Assembly: GCA_963205315.1 (NCBI GenBank)
Contig: CAUJIO010000007.1
Coordinates: 1-34,821 of the forward strand
Reading direction: 5' to 3'
DNA: 34,821 bases
Origin: Pseudomonadota bacterium
GTDB taxonomy: Bacteria > Pseudomonadota > Alphaproteobacteria > Rhizobiales > Aestuariivirgaceae
In this document: positions 25,242-33,242 of the stretch, in pieces
Numbering within the stretch: the first letter of the stretch is position 1
Layout of the letters: every line of letters begins with the position of its first letter
Notes under the pieces: model-generated
The model's database searches: none
What the model was told of the DNA's origin: nothing
Seen by the model: the letters and a program-made list of their open reading frames with translations, nothing else
Made by a program: the position numbers and the translations under genes

Positions 25242-26849
25242 ATGGACACCGCGACAGACAATCAGATCCGTTCCGAACTGGCCCGTCTGGGTCTCAGCTG
25301 GATTGATCGTATTTCCTGGAATGCTCCCGCGCCGATTCTCTATCAGGAGGCGGTGGCGCGCGGCGAAGGTCTGGTCGCGGTAGGTGGCGGCATTGCCGTG
25401 TCGACTGGGCAGCACACCGGCCGCAGCCCCAATGACAAGTTCGTGGTCCGCGATGGCACCACCGAGGACACGATCTGGTGGGACAACAACAAGGCCATGA
25501 GCCGCCACGCCTTCGAGACCCTGAAGAAGGACTTCATGGCGCATGCCCGCCTCAAGAATGTCTATGTGCAGGATCTGTTGGCCGGTGCTGATGCCAGCTA
25601 CCAGCTGCCCACCCGCGTCATCACCGAACATGCCTGGCATGCCCTGTTCATCCAGCATCTGCTGATCGTGCCGCCCGCTGGTACGTCCGCACAACCGAAG
25701 CTGACGATCATCAACCTGCCGAGCTTCAAGGCCGATCCGGCCCGCCACGGCACCCGCAGCGAAACCGTCATTGCGCTGGACCTGGCCAACGGCCTCGTTC
25801 TCATCGGCGGCACGCATTATGCCGGCGAGATGAAGAAGGCCGTCTTCACCGTCCTCAACTACCTGCTGCCCGAACAGGGCGTGATGCCGATGCATTGCTC
25901 CGCCAATGTCGGGCCAAAGGGCGACAGCGCCGTCTTCTTCGGCCTCTCCGGCACCGGCAAGACAACGCTGTCGGCCGATCCGTCGCGCACCCTGATCGGT
26001 GACGACGAGCATGGCTGGTCGGCCAACGGTATCTTCAATTTCGAGGGTGGCTGCTACGCCAAGGTGATCAAACTGTCGAAGGAGGCCGAGCCGCAGATCC
26101 ATGCCACCACCGAAATGTGGGGCACTGTGCTGGAAAATGTGGCGATCGATCCCGTGACCCGCAAACTCGACCTGAATGATGCCTCGGCGACCGAGAATAC
26201 CCGCGCCGCCTATCCCCTGTCGGCCATCGCCAATGCCAGCGCAACGGGCACCGCTCCGGTGCCGAAGACCATCGTCATGCTGACGGCCGACGCCTTTGGC
26301 GTGCTGCCGCCGATTGCCAGGCTCACCCCGCAACAGGCGATGTATCACTTCCTCTCGGGTTACACCGCCAAGGTGGCCGGCACCGAGCGTGGCGTCACCG
26401 AACCGCAGGCGACATTCTCCACCTGCTTTGGCGCCCCCTTCATCCCGCGCGACCCGAGCGTCTACGGCAATCTGCTGCGCGACCTGATCGCCCGGCATGG
26501 CGTCTCCTGCTATCTCGTCAACACCGGCTGGACCGGTGGCACCTATGGCGTCGGCCATCGCATGCCGATCAAGGCCACCCGCGCCTTGCTGAATACGGCG
26601 CTGGATGGCCGCCTCGAACAGGTCGAGATGCGGACCGATGCCAATTTCGGCTTTGCCGTGCCGGTTGCTGTCGACGGCGTCGATGCCGCCATCCTCGACC
26701 CGCGCGGCACCTGGGCCGACGGCAAAGCCTATGACGCCATGGCGCGAAAGCTTGTGGGCATGTTCGTCAAGAACTTCGCTCGCTTCGAAGCGCATGTCGA
26801 TGCCGAGGTGAAGGCCGCGAGCCCCATCACCCAGATCGCGGCGGAGTAG
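25242..26849 (+). CDS. pckA: Phosphoenolpyruvate carboxykinase (ATP)
   Basis: This 535-residue enzyme converts oxaloacetate and ATP to phosphoenolpyruvate, CO2 and ADP, the first committed step of gluconeogenesis from TCA-cycle acids. Substrate and metal residues are in [14 protein letters not shown] and [14 protein letters not shown]. The kinase-1a P-loop is [11 protein letters not shown] (Lys240), and kinase-2 is LIGDDEHGW. The length matches the rhizobial enzyme. In this class pckA is commonly next to chvI-chvG, as here with one gene between. A hairpin terminator follows 20 bp after the stop. Confidence 0.98.
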   Translation: MDTATDNQIRSELARLGLSWIDRISWNAPAPILYQEAVARGEGLVAVGGGIAVSTGQHTGRSPNDKFVVRDGTTEDTIWWDNNKAMSRHAFETLKKDFMAHARLKNVYVQDLLAGADASYQLPTRVITEHAWHALFIQHLLIVPPAGTSAQPKLTIINLPSFKADPARHGTRSETVIALDLANGLVLIGGTHYAGEMKKAVFTVLNYLLPEQGVMPMHCSANVGPKGDSAVFFGLSGTGKTTLSADPSRTLIGDDEHGWSANGIFNFEGGCYAKVIKLSKEAEPQIHATTEMWGTVLENVAIDPVTRKLDLNDASATENTRAAYPLSAIANASATGTAPVPKTIVMLTADAFGVLPPIARLTPQQAMYHFLSGYTAKVAGTERGVTEPQATFSTCFGAPFIPRDPSVYGNLLRDLIARHGVSCYLVNTGWTGGTYGVGHRMPIKATRALLNTALDGRLEQVEMRTDANFGFAVPVAVDGVDAAILDPRGTWADGKAYDAMARKLVGMFVKNFARFEAHVDAEVKAASPITQIAAE

Positions 26850-26868
26850 GACAGCCGTCGAGCCGCGG

Positions 26869-26894
26869 ATGGCCGGGCAAGGCCCGGTCATTTT
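26869..26894 (+). terminator. Hairpin terminator after pckA, resembling the Rhizobiales palindrome
   Basis: ATGGCCGGGC, loop AAG and GCCCGGTCAT form a ten-pair stem with one G-U, followed by TTT. It would end pckA transcripts. Its GGATG-CCGG...CAAG...CCGG-CAT pattern parallels the last module of the palindromic insert in polA (4100-4128), so it may be a member of the same repeat family. Confidence 0.7.
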
Positions 26895-26972
26895 AGGTGC
26901 CGTGCCGAATTGACTTGTTCGGACGCGGCAATCGGGCGAGGAGAGGCTTTCTGTGCCTTTCCGGAAACATCG

Positions 26973-27722
26973 GTGTTCGATCTCCTCTCCTCCTTCGATT
27001 CTCACACGCTCGCGCTGCTGGTGCTGGTTGCCGCGGTGGCTGGTCTGGCGCGTGGGTTTTCGGGTTTTGGCGCGGCGCTGATTTTTGTGCCCGCTGCCAG
27101 CGCGCTGGTGACGCCTGCGGTTGCAGCGCCCATCCTGCTGGTGACCGACGGTCTGCTCTCGCTGGGTTTCATCCCCGGGGCCTGGAGACGGGCTAGCCGC
27201 AGGGATGTAGCGGTGATGGCGGCCGGAACCATGATTGGCATTCCGCTCGGCACCTATATCCTCAACCATGCCGATCCCCTGCCGCTGCGCTGGGGGATTG
27301 CGGCGCTGGCCACGGCGATGTTCTTGCTGCTGGTCACCGGTTGGCGCTACACGGCAGAACCGAAGCCGCCGCTGACGGTTGCCGTGGGCGCCCTTGCCGG
27401 AGTCTTCGGCGGAATGGCTCAGCTGACTGGTCCGCCGGTCGTGGCCTACTGGCTTTCGGGCCGTGGTGAGCCGGCTGAGGTGCGAGCCAATCTCATCCTG
27501 CTTTTTGCCACCTCGACGGTATTCACCACCGTCTCCTATTTCGTGTCCGGGCTGCTGTCATTGAAGGTTGTCGCCATCGCGGCGCTGGTCGGCCCGCTTT
27601 ATGCGCTGGGGCTGTTTCTGGGAGCCAAGCTCTTCGGCAAGGCCAGCGAGATTGTCTTCCGCCGCATCTGCTACGGCTTGATCGCGCTGTCCGTCCTCTC
27701 CAGCCTGCCGGTGTGGCGTTAA
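26973..27722 (+). CDS. TauE/SafE-family membrane permease
   Basis: This protein of about 249 residues belongs to the TSUP family of anion permeases (proposed sulfite, sulfoacetate or other organosulfur anion export). It begins with LLVLVAAVAGLARGFSGFGAAL, the family's first helix with its GFSGFG-type motif. It repeats the pattern in the second half (GALAGVFGGMAQLTGPPVVAYWL), with about eight predicted membrane helices. The GTG at 26973 (MFDLLSSFDSHTLALL), with GGAAA upstream, fits relatives better than a TTG at 26910. There is no sulfur gene nearby, so the substrate is unknown. It is convergent with the MarR-type gene with a single base between stops. Confidence 0.82.
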   Translation: MFDLLSSFDSHTLALLVLVAAVAGLARGFSGFGAALIFVPAASALVTPAVAAPILLVTDGLLSLGFIPGAWRRASRRDVAVMAAGTMIGIPLGTYILNHADPLPLRWGIAALATAMFLLLVTGWRYTAEPKPPLTVAVGALAGVFGGMAQLTGPPVVAYWLSGRGEPAEVRANLILLFATSTVFTTVSYFVSGLLSLKVVAIAALVGPLYALGLFLGAKLFGKASEIVFRRICYGLIALSVLSSLPVWR

Positions 27723-27723
27723 C

Positions 27724-28311
27724 TCAGCCCGGTTCGTGTTCGACGCAGATGCGCTGTGAATCGGCGGCGGATAACGGCAGGTTCAGCAGCATGCAGTGGT
27801 GCGGCCCGGCGGAATCGGCGCTGCGGCCCTTCTCGCGGAAAAACCGGCAGCTGGCGCACAGGCCGAAGCTTTTCAGCTTTCCACGTTTCAACTCGCCGGC
27901 CAGGAGTTCCTTCAACCCTTTGGCGAGTCTGCGGCGCGTCTTGCCGCCCAAATCATCGATCCCGCCAGCAAGCTGTTTCCATGGATCTTTCGCCAGCACT
28001 GACTTGCCTTTCGGCGTCAGCACCAGCGTCACCGATCGCTTCTCGCCTTCCCGCGCCGCCTTGGTGATGAAGCCCTTGCGCTCCAGCGCCATCACCGTTT
28101 GCGAAATCGTGCCTTTGGTGGCACCGAGATACTGTGTGAGAGCGCCTGGAGAATTGGAAAATCCATTGGCGCGGTCGAGGTAGCGAAGCGCCTCCCACTG
28201 GGCGGGATTGAGTGCGTCCTCATGTTCCCGGGCTCGGATGAGACGCGCCAGCCGCTCCAACGGCCAGACGATCATCTCTGCCGAAACCTCATCGTCGTCG
28301 TCATTGGCCAC
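27724..28311 (-). CDS. MarR-family regulator with Cys/His-rich C-terminal tail
   Basis: This 195-residue winged-helix protein has a MarR core at residues about 20-140, with a recognition region ALTQYLGATKGTISQTVMALERKGFI and a wing around REGEKRSVTLVLTPKG. After it comes an added tail with Cys152-X2-Cys155, His171-His172-Cys173 and Cys189-X2-His192, suggesting a bound metal (Zn) or Fe-S cluster and possible redox or metal sensing. The start is the GTG at 28311, with GGAG seven bases ahead. A TATAAT -10 box for it lies at 28349-28354 (minus). It is divergent from the secreted-protein gene and may act at the inverted repeat between them. The ligand and metal are not predictable. Confidence 0.85.
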   Translation of the reverse strand: MANDDDDEVSAEMIVWPLERLARLIRAREHEDALNPAQWEALRYLDRANGFSNSPGALTQYLGATKGTISQTVMALERKGFITKAAREGEKRSVTLVLTPKGKSVLAKDPWKQLAGGIDDLGGKTRRRLAKGLKELLAGELKRGKLKSFGLCASCRFFREKGRSADSAGPHHCMLLNLPLSAADSQRICVEHEPG

Positions 28312-28382
28312 GAGATTGCTCCATGAACGGTTATGGTATCGAGTCGAGATTATACTTGCATGGTTTTAAGATTCATGCGAGG

Positions 28383-28421
28383 CATATTCAATCAGTAGCG
28401 AATCGATACTGATTGAATATG
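28383..28421. promoter_or_regulatory. Inverted repeat with perfect 15-bp arms, candidate MarR operator or leader hairpin
   Basis: CATATTCAATCAGTA (28383-28397) and TACTGATTGAATATG (28407-28421) are exact inverted copies around a nine-base spacer. The right arm touches the ribosome site GGGAGAG (from 28421) of the gene at 28433. As DNA it looks like a regulator site; as RNA it would be a 15-pair stem just before the ribosome site. Confidence 0.75.
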
Positions 28422-28432
28422 GGAGAGAGATC

Positions 28433-29149
28433 ATGAAGTTCACTGCCTTGATTGCGCTCGGCACCGCAGTCCTCGTCTCGCCGGCCTTCGCCGGCGCGAT
28501 TGAAACTGCGTCGAATTCGCAGGTTGCCCCGCAATTTGACATCGTTCGGGCTGCGGTTACGGCTGCCGATGGCAATCTGAGCTTTGCCATTGATGTATCA
28601 GGTGCGGCTGGCAGCGAGACGCCGAAGTCCATCGGCGCGGTGCTGGATAGCGCCGTATTTGCCTATGTATGGCCAACCAGTCTCGACTCGAGCGCGGTTG
28701 GTTTCGATGCGAAACAAGGAATCGTAGCCCTCGCTGTCACCGCGCATCCAGATTTTGATGACACCCCGAAATATGACGAGGACGGTGATGGCAACGCCGC
28801 CAACGACGGCAAGACCTGGCACAGCCATTGGGTTGTGCTGGTCAAGGATCAGGCCTGTCCGGCAGGTTTGAAAGTGCAGGATGTGGCACCGGGCGTCACC
28901 GTGAAGATGCCAGCCACGGCCCCCGGCGTTCCCCTACTGCTCGACAGCCCGGATGTTCGTCCGGTCCTTGGCGGATCGACCGTCACTGTATCCGTCCCGA
29001 TGCCGGAAGGGGGTGAGGCGATGTCCTTTGATGGCGTGGCGGCGGGCCTGCGTGTCAATGCCAAGATGGAGGCGCCGCTGCTCTGCGTGACCGACGTGTT
29101 CAAAGTGGCATCGGGCGATCTCAGCTTGCCCGGAAAGGTTGCGCCCTGA
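28433..29149 (+). CDS. Secreted protein of unknown function with EF-hand-like loop
   Basis: This 238-residue protein has a clear Sec signal peptide (MKFTALIALGTAVLVSPAFA, probable cut after residue 20), so it acts in the periplasm or outside. Around residues 115-126 it has DEDGDGNAANDG, a DxDxDG calcium-loop pattern, followed at once by KTWHSHWVVLV with two His that might bind metal. Two cysteines, Cys142 and one in LLCVTDVF, could form a disulfide. The remainder is rich in beta-type sequence. I do not recognise the family. The ribosome site GGGAGAGA lies before the ATG and the 15-bp inverted repeat directly upstream. It is divergent from the MarR gene and convergent with the GlpD-like gene four bases away. 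Confidence 0.8.
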   Translation: MKFTALIALGTAVLVSPAFAGAIETASNSQVAPQFDIVRAAVTAADGNLSFAIDVSGAAGSETPKSIGAVLDSAVFAYVWPTSLDSSAVGFDAKQGIVALAVTAHPDFDDTPKYDEDGDGNAANDGKTWHSHWVVLVKDQACPAGLKVQDVAPGVTVKMPATAPGVPLLLDSPDVRPVLGGSTVTVSVPMPEGGEAMSFDGVAAGLRVNAKMEAPLLCVTDVFKVASGDLSLPGKVAP

Positions 29150-29153
29150 CGGC

Positions 29154-30638
29154 TCAGGCCCCGACGAAGTCCTGCACGGCGCGGCGCTCGGCCTCGCTCA
29201 GGTGCAGCCCGTGCTTGGTGCGGCGGTAGAGAATATCCTCCGCCGTCACCGCCCATTCTGACTGGCGCAGGAAGGCGATCTCGCGTTCATAGAGCTCTCC
29301 ACCGAAATATTGGCCCAAATCCGCCAACTGCCGGGCCTTGCCGATCAGATCTTCCGTGCGGGTGCCATAGAGCCTGGCGTAGTGATGGGCCAGCGCCTGT
29401 GGCAGCCATGGATATTTCCGGCTGAGATTTGCAAGGAACGCACCGAAATCGCCATTCGGCATGGCGCCACCGGGCAAGGTCGTGCCGGCCGTCCACGGCG
29501 GCCGCATTGCCGGGAAGAAGGGTACCAGCTTGTCGAGCGCATGTTCGGCGAGCTTGCGATACGTGGTGATCTTGCCACCGAACACCGAGAGCATTGGCGG
29601 ATTGCCATCGACTTCGAAGACGTAGTCGCGCGTCACCGCAGACGGATTGTCGGAGTTGTCGTCATAGAGCGGCCGCACGCCCGAGAATTGGTGCACCACG
29701 TCCGTCCGCGTCAGCTGGGTCTTTACGTAGCGGTTGACCGCCGCGAGCAGGTAGTCGATCTCGCGGTCCTCGATCGCCACGTCCTCGGCCTTGCCCTCGT
29801 AGGGAATGTCGGTGGTGCCGATCAGCGCCTTGTCACCTTCATAGGGGTTGACGAAGATCACCCGTTTGTCATGGTTCTGGAACAGATAGGCCTGCGGGCC
29901 TTTCCAGAATTTCGGGACAATGATGTGGCTTCCCTTGACCAAGCGCACCCGGCGGGCGGAATTGACGCCCGACACCCGGCCGATGACATCCTCCACCCAC
30001 GGGCCCGCCGCATTGACCATCGCCTTGGCCATGACTTGCGATTTGCGTCCGTCAGCCGACTTGAATTCCACCTCCCAGCCGCCGCCGCTGCGCCGCGCCG
30101 AGGTGGCCGCGGTACGGGTCATTACCCGTGCTCCGCGCGCCTGAGCATCGAGCGCGTTCAGAACCACAAGGCGGGCGTCATCGACCCAGCAATCGGAATA
30201 CTCGAAGGCTCGGGTATAGGCCGGCTTGATCGCCTCGCCCTCCGGATCGCGCCTGAGATCGATGTTGCGGCAGCCGGGCAACTTCTTGCGGCCACCGAGG
30301 TGATCATAGAGGAACAGGCCCAGCCGCACCATCCAGGCCGGCCTTTGTTCGGGCGAATGCGGCAACACGAAACGCATTGGCCAGACAATGTGCGGAGCTG
30401 CGTTGAGCAACACCTCGCGCTCGATGAGGGCTTCGCGGACAAGCCGGAACTCGTAATACTCGAGATAGCGCAAGCCGCCGTGAATGAGCTTGCCGGAGCG
30501 TGACGAGGTGCCCTGCGCCAGATCATCCTTCTCGCACAAGATGACCGACAGCCCGCGGCCCACGGCATCGCGTGCGATGCCCGCACCATTGATGCCGCCT
30601 CCGATGACGACGAGATCGACAGGTGCCAGCTGTTCCAT
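29154..30638 (-). CDS. FAD-dependent glycerol-3-phosphate / polyol-phosphate dehydrogenase (GlpD/EryB type)
   Basis: This 494-residue flavoprotein has the N-terminal FAD-binding fold DLVVIGGGINGAGIARDAVGRG, then EKDDLAQGTSSRSGKLIHGGLRYLE, the GlpD signature region. VNAAGPWVEDV and FGGKITTYRKLAEHAL complete the FAD/substrate blocks. It transfers electrons from a polyol phosphate to the quinone pool at the membrane. GlpD and EryB (erythritol-phosphate dehydrogenase) share this fold. The EryA-like kinase in the same operon makes EryB plausible, while the Glp-type ABC ATPases favour glycerol, so no symbol is assigned. It is the last gene of the operon, 14 bp after the 2-hydroxyacid dehydrogenase. 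Confidence 0.88.
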   Translation of the reverse strand: MEQLAPVDLVVIGGGINGAGIARDAVGRGLSVILCEKDDLAQGTSSRSGKLIHGGLRYLEYYEFRLVREALIEREVLLNAAPHIVWPMRFVLPHSPEQRPAWMVRLGLFLYDHLGGRKKLPGCRNIDLRRDPEGEAIKPAYTRAFEYSDCWVDDARLVVLNALDAQARGARVMTRTAATSARRSGGGWEVEFKSADGRKSQVMAKAMVNAAGPWVEDVIGRVSGVNSARRVRLVKGSHIIVPKFWKGPQAYLFQNHDKRVIFVNPYEGDKALIGTTDIPYEGKAEDVAIEDREIDYLLAAVNRYVKTQLTRTDVVHQFSGVRPLYDDNSDNPSAVTRDYVFEVDGNPPMLSVFGGKITTYRKLAEHALDKLVPFFPAMRPPWTAGTTLPGGAMPNGDFGAFLANLSRKYPWLPQALAHHYARLYGTRTEDLIGKARQLADLGQYFGGELYEREIAFLRQSEWAVTAEDILYRRTKHGLHLSEAERRAVQDFVGA

Positions 30639-30652
30639 CGCTCATGCCACCA

Positions 30653-31696
30653 TCAGCACCGGTTGAGCGCGGGTTCGCCCGCCAGATAGCGCCGCACTTC
30701 CTCGGCAGCGAGACCCGCCGCATAGCTCACCGTCTTCACCGAGGCTCCGGCGATATGCGGTGTCATCGTCACGTTCGGCAGCGTGAGGAAGGGCGAATCG
30801 GGCGGCAGCGGCTCGATGTCGAAGGTTTCGAGCATGGCGCCGCGCAAGTGATTGGAGGTCAGGGCATCCAGCAGGGCGGGATAGTCCACCAAGGGTCCGC
30901 GGGCCGTGTTGATGAAATAGCTGCCCTTCTTCATCTGTCCCAGTGTCTCGCGATTGATCATCTTCGTCGTCTCCGCCGTGACGCGCGGGTGAAGCGAGAC
31001 AACGTCCGACTCGGACAGCACGCGCTCCAGCGAACATTGGATCACGCCATCGTTGAGATCCTCCGCCGTCAACTGCACATAGGGGTCGCTCACCAGGATG
31101 CGGCAGCCGAAGGCCTTGAGCAGCTTCACAACGCGCCGCCCGACTTCCCCATAGCCAATCAGCCCGACCGTCATTTCGCAGAGTTCCTGGCCTGCGAGAT
31201 CGGCGCGGTAGAGATCTCCGCGCCAGTTGCCACTCCGAAGCGCATCATGGCCACGCGTGATGTTGCGGGTCTCGCTGAGGATGGCGCCGATGGTGAACTC
31301 CGCCACGGCACTTGCATTGCGTCCCGGCGTGTTGACCACGAGAATGCCGCGCTCACGCGCCGCCTTCATGTCGATGTTGACAGGTCCGCCGCGCGAGACG
31401 GCAACGAACTTGAGATTGGGCAGCCTGTCCATGATCGAGGCTGACAACGGCGCCAGATGCGTGACCAGGATTTCGGCATCGCCTGTGAGCTCGACGATCC
31501 GATCGGCGGACCCCATATATTCCTTCAGACCATCCATGCCCTGAACGGCGTAACCATGTTCCATCGGTTCGTCCGGCCACGGAAGATCATGTGCCGCGAT
31601 ATCCATGTCGAACAGCCTGCAACGCTCGCGGATGGCCTGCTCGAACATCGAGGACAGCATGAAGAGATCGCCGATGATCGAAATTTTACGATGCAC
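30653..31696 (-). CDS. D-isomer-specific 2-hydroxyacid dehydrogenase (SerA-like)
   Basis: This protein of about 347 residues has the NAD-binding loop GLIGYGEVGRRV, catalytic Arg in NTARGPLVDY, Glu in DIEPLPPDSP and His in TPHIAGAS, so the R-E-H triad is complete. It lacks the ACT regulatory domain of many phosphoglycerate dehydrogenases. The start is taken as the GTG at 31696, overlapping the kinase stop by 11 bases; the site is weak, so coupling is likely. The longer frame inside the kinase gene is rejected. Position between a sugar kinase and a GlpD-like enzyme points to a polyol-derived hydroxyacid as substrate rather than serine synthesis (inference). Confidence 0.85.
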   Translation of the reverse strand: MHRKISIIGDLFMLSSMFEQAIRERCRLFDMDIAAHDLPWPDEPMEHGYAVQGMDGLKEYMGSADRIVELTGDAEILVTHLAPLSASIMDRLPNLKFVAVSRGGPVNIDMKAARERGILVVNTPGRNASAVAEFTIGAILSETRNITRGHDALRSGNWRGDLYRADLAGQELCEMTVGLIGYGEVGRRVVKLLKAFGCRILVSDPYVQLTAEDLNDGVIQCSLERVLSESDVVSLHPRVTAETTKMINRETLGQMKKGSYFINTARGPLVDYPALLDALTSNHLRGAMLETFDIEPLPPDSPFLTLPNVTMTPHIAGASVKTVSYAAGLAAEEVRRYLAGEPALNRC

Positions 31697-33242
31697 GATT
31701 TGCCACCATTGCGCGCCACAGCGGGCGCATTGTTTCACGGGTTTGCTTGTAGATGGCGAATCCGCCGTCATAAACGTTGCTCAAGGAAGTGTCTGGCGCG
31801 GTGATGCTGCCGAGCAGGGGGTCGACCCAGACCGCCGCGCAGGCCGCCATGTCAGGGTAGATCTTCTGCTGCACCGCCGCCATCATGGCGGCACCCGCAG
31901 CACCTGCCTCCTCGCGCGAGACGCTGCGGATCGGGGCCTTCAACACACTCGCCATCATGAGACGCAAGGCCTGCGAGCGCGCCGCACCACCGGTGACACG
32001 CACCTCGCGCGGGATGTCGCCCATCGCCGCATAGCAATCCCGCGATGCATAGCACAGGCCTTCGAACACGCCGCGCATTAGGTCGGCAAAGCCCATGCCG
32101 ATTTCAAGCCCGCTGAACATGGCGCGCGCCGACGGCTCGAGCACCGGGCCGCGTTCGCCGGCCTTTGAGATATAGGGATGGTACATGTTGCGCGCGGCAG
32201 GCGCGGCCAGAATTCTCTCATCCATGCCTTTGAGCAGATCGGACCTGCTGCGCTCCACGCCTTGAGAGTTCAGCACGTCGCGGCCCACATCCAGCAGCCA
32301 GTCGATGTTGAGCGTCGAGGCCATGTTGGACTGGATCTGCGCATACATGCCCGGTACCGGGAACGCCATGGTGTAGCCCGAGCGCTCCGAGTTGAGCCGC
32401 ACGTGGCCAGCCGTCGGCGCGATCTTCATGTGCATGCCGGTCGAGCCGACGATGGTGCAGCCAGTCTGGCCGGCTGGATCGAACAATCCGCCGCCAAGGC
32501 CGGTGCACAGCACGTCGACATAGCCGAGCACGATCGGCGTGCCCGCCCTCAAACCGGTCGCCAGCGCGGCCTCTCGTGTGAGATGTCCCGCAACCTCCGT
32601 GCCTTCGACCATCTCCGGCAACAGCCTTTTGGTTTCGGAAGCACCCAGTGAGTCGAGGATATGCGGCGCATAGCTCCGCGACTCGTAATCGCCGAAGGTG
32701 AAGTTGGCTTCAGATGGATCGGTGCGGCGGTCGCCCGTCAGTTTGAAATAGAGCCAGTCCTTGCAATGAAATCCGGTGGTGGCGCGGGTCAGCACCTCGG
32801 GCCGGTTCCGCGTCATCCACGCCAGCTGCATGCTCATCTGGCAGGCATTCACGCCGGTGCCGGTACGCGCGTAGTGCGCAGCATAGTCCGGGTGACGGGT
32901 AAAATCCTCAGCGATAGCCCCGGAGCGCGCATCGAGCCACAGCCAGGCTGGTGCGACGGGTTCTCCGGCCTTGTCGATCAGCCACGTGCCGTCGCCCTGG
33001 CCCGTCACTGAAATGGCAATCAGCCGCGCTGCAAGGTCAGGTACTTTCTCCGCCAGAAGCTTCAGCGTGATTGCCGTATCGGCCCAGGTGCGCGCCATGT
33101 CCTGCTCGGCGCCACCGTCGGCAAGCGTGACAAAATGGTTGGGCGTGGCAGCAGCGGCGATCTGCTCGCCAGTCGTGGTGAAGGCGACCGACTTGATCAC
33201 GGAGGTGCCGGCATCGATGCCGATCAGAACGCCGTCCTTCAT
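31686..33242 (-). CDS. FGGY-family carbohydrate kinase, erythritol kinase (EryA)-like
   Basis: This 518-residue ATP-dependent sugar/polyol kinase has the N-terminal phosphate motif GIDAGTSVIKSVAF, then ISVTGQGDGTWL, WLWLDARSGA and HCKDWLYFKLTGDRRTDPSEA. Its C-terminal ATPase part has VTGGAARSQALRLMMASVL and EEAGAAGAAMMAAV. The N-terminal run and the block around CKDWLYFKLTG look most like rhizobial and Brucella EryA, which makes erythritol 4-phosphate. Relatives act on ribitol, xylulose or AI-2, so the substrate is a best guess. Its ATG overlaps the stop of the ABC ATPase gene (ATGA). Confidence 0.87.
   Translation of the reverse strand: MKDGVLIGIDAGTSVIKSVAFTTTGEQIAAAATPNHFVTLADGGAEQDMARTWADTAITLKLLAEKVPDLAARLIAISVTGQGDGTWLIDKAGEPVAPAWLWLDARSGAIAEDFTRHPDYAAHYARTGTGVNACQMSMQLAWMTRNRPEVLTRATTGFHCKDWLYFKLTGDRRTDPSEANFTFGDYESRSYAPHILDSLGASETKRLLPEMVEGTEVAGHLTREAALATGLRAGTPIVLGYVDVLCTGLGGGLFDPAGQTGCTIVGSTGMHMKIAPTAGHVRLNSERSGYTMAFPVPGMYAQIQSNMASTLNIDWLLDVGRDVLNSQGVERSRSDLLKGMDERILAAPAARNMYHPYISKAGERGPVLEPSARAMFSGLEIGMGFADLMRGVFEGLCYASRDCYAAMGDIPREVRVTGGAARSQALRLMMASVLKAPIRSVSREEAGAAGAAMMAAVQQKIYPDMAACAAVWVDPLLGSITAPDTSLSNVYDGGFAIYKQTRETMRPLWRAMVANRAS

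Noticed and set aside
25206-27269. 687-codon open frame on the minus strand opposite pckA
   Set aside because: Pure shadow of the high-GC pckA reading frame, with low-complexity Gly/Arg/His composition and no domain.
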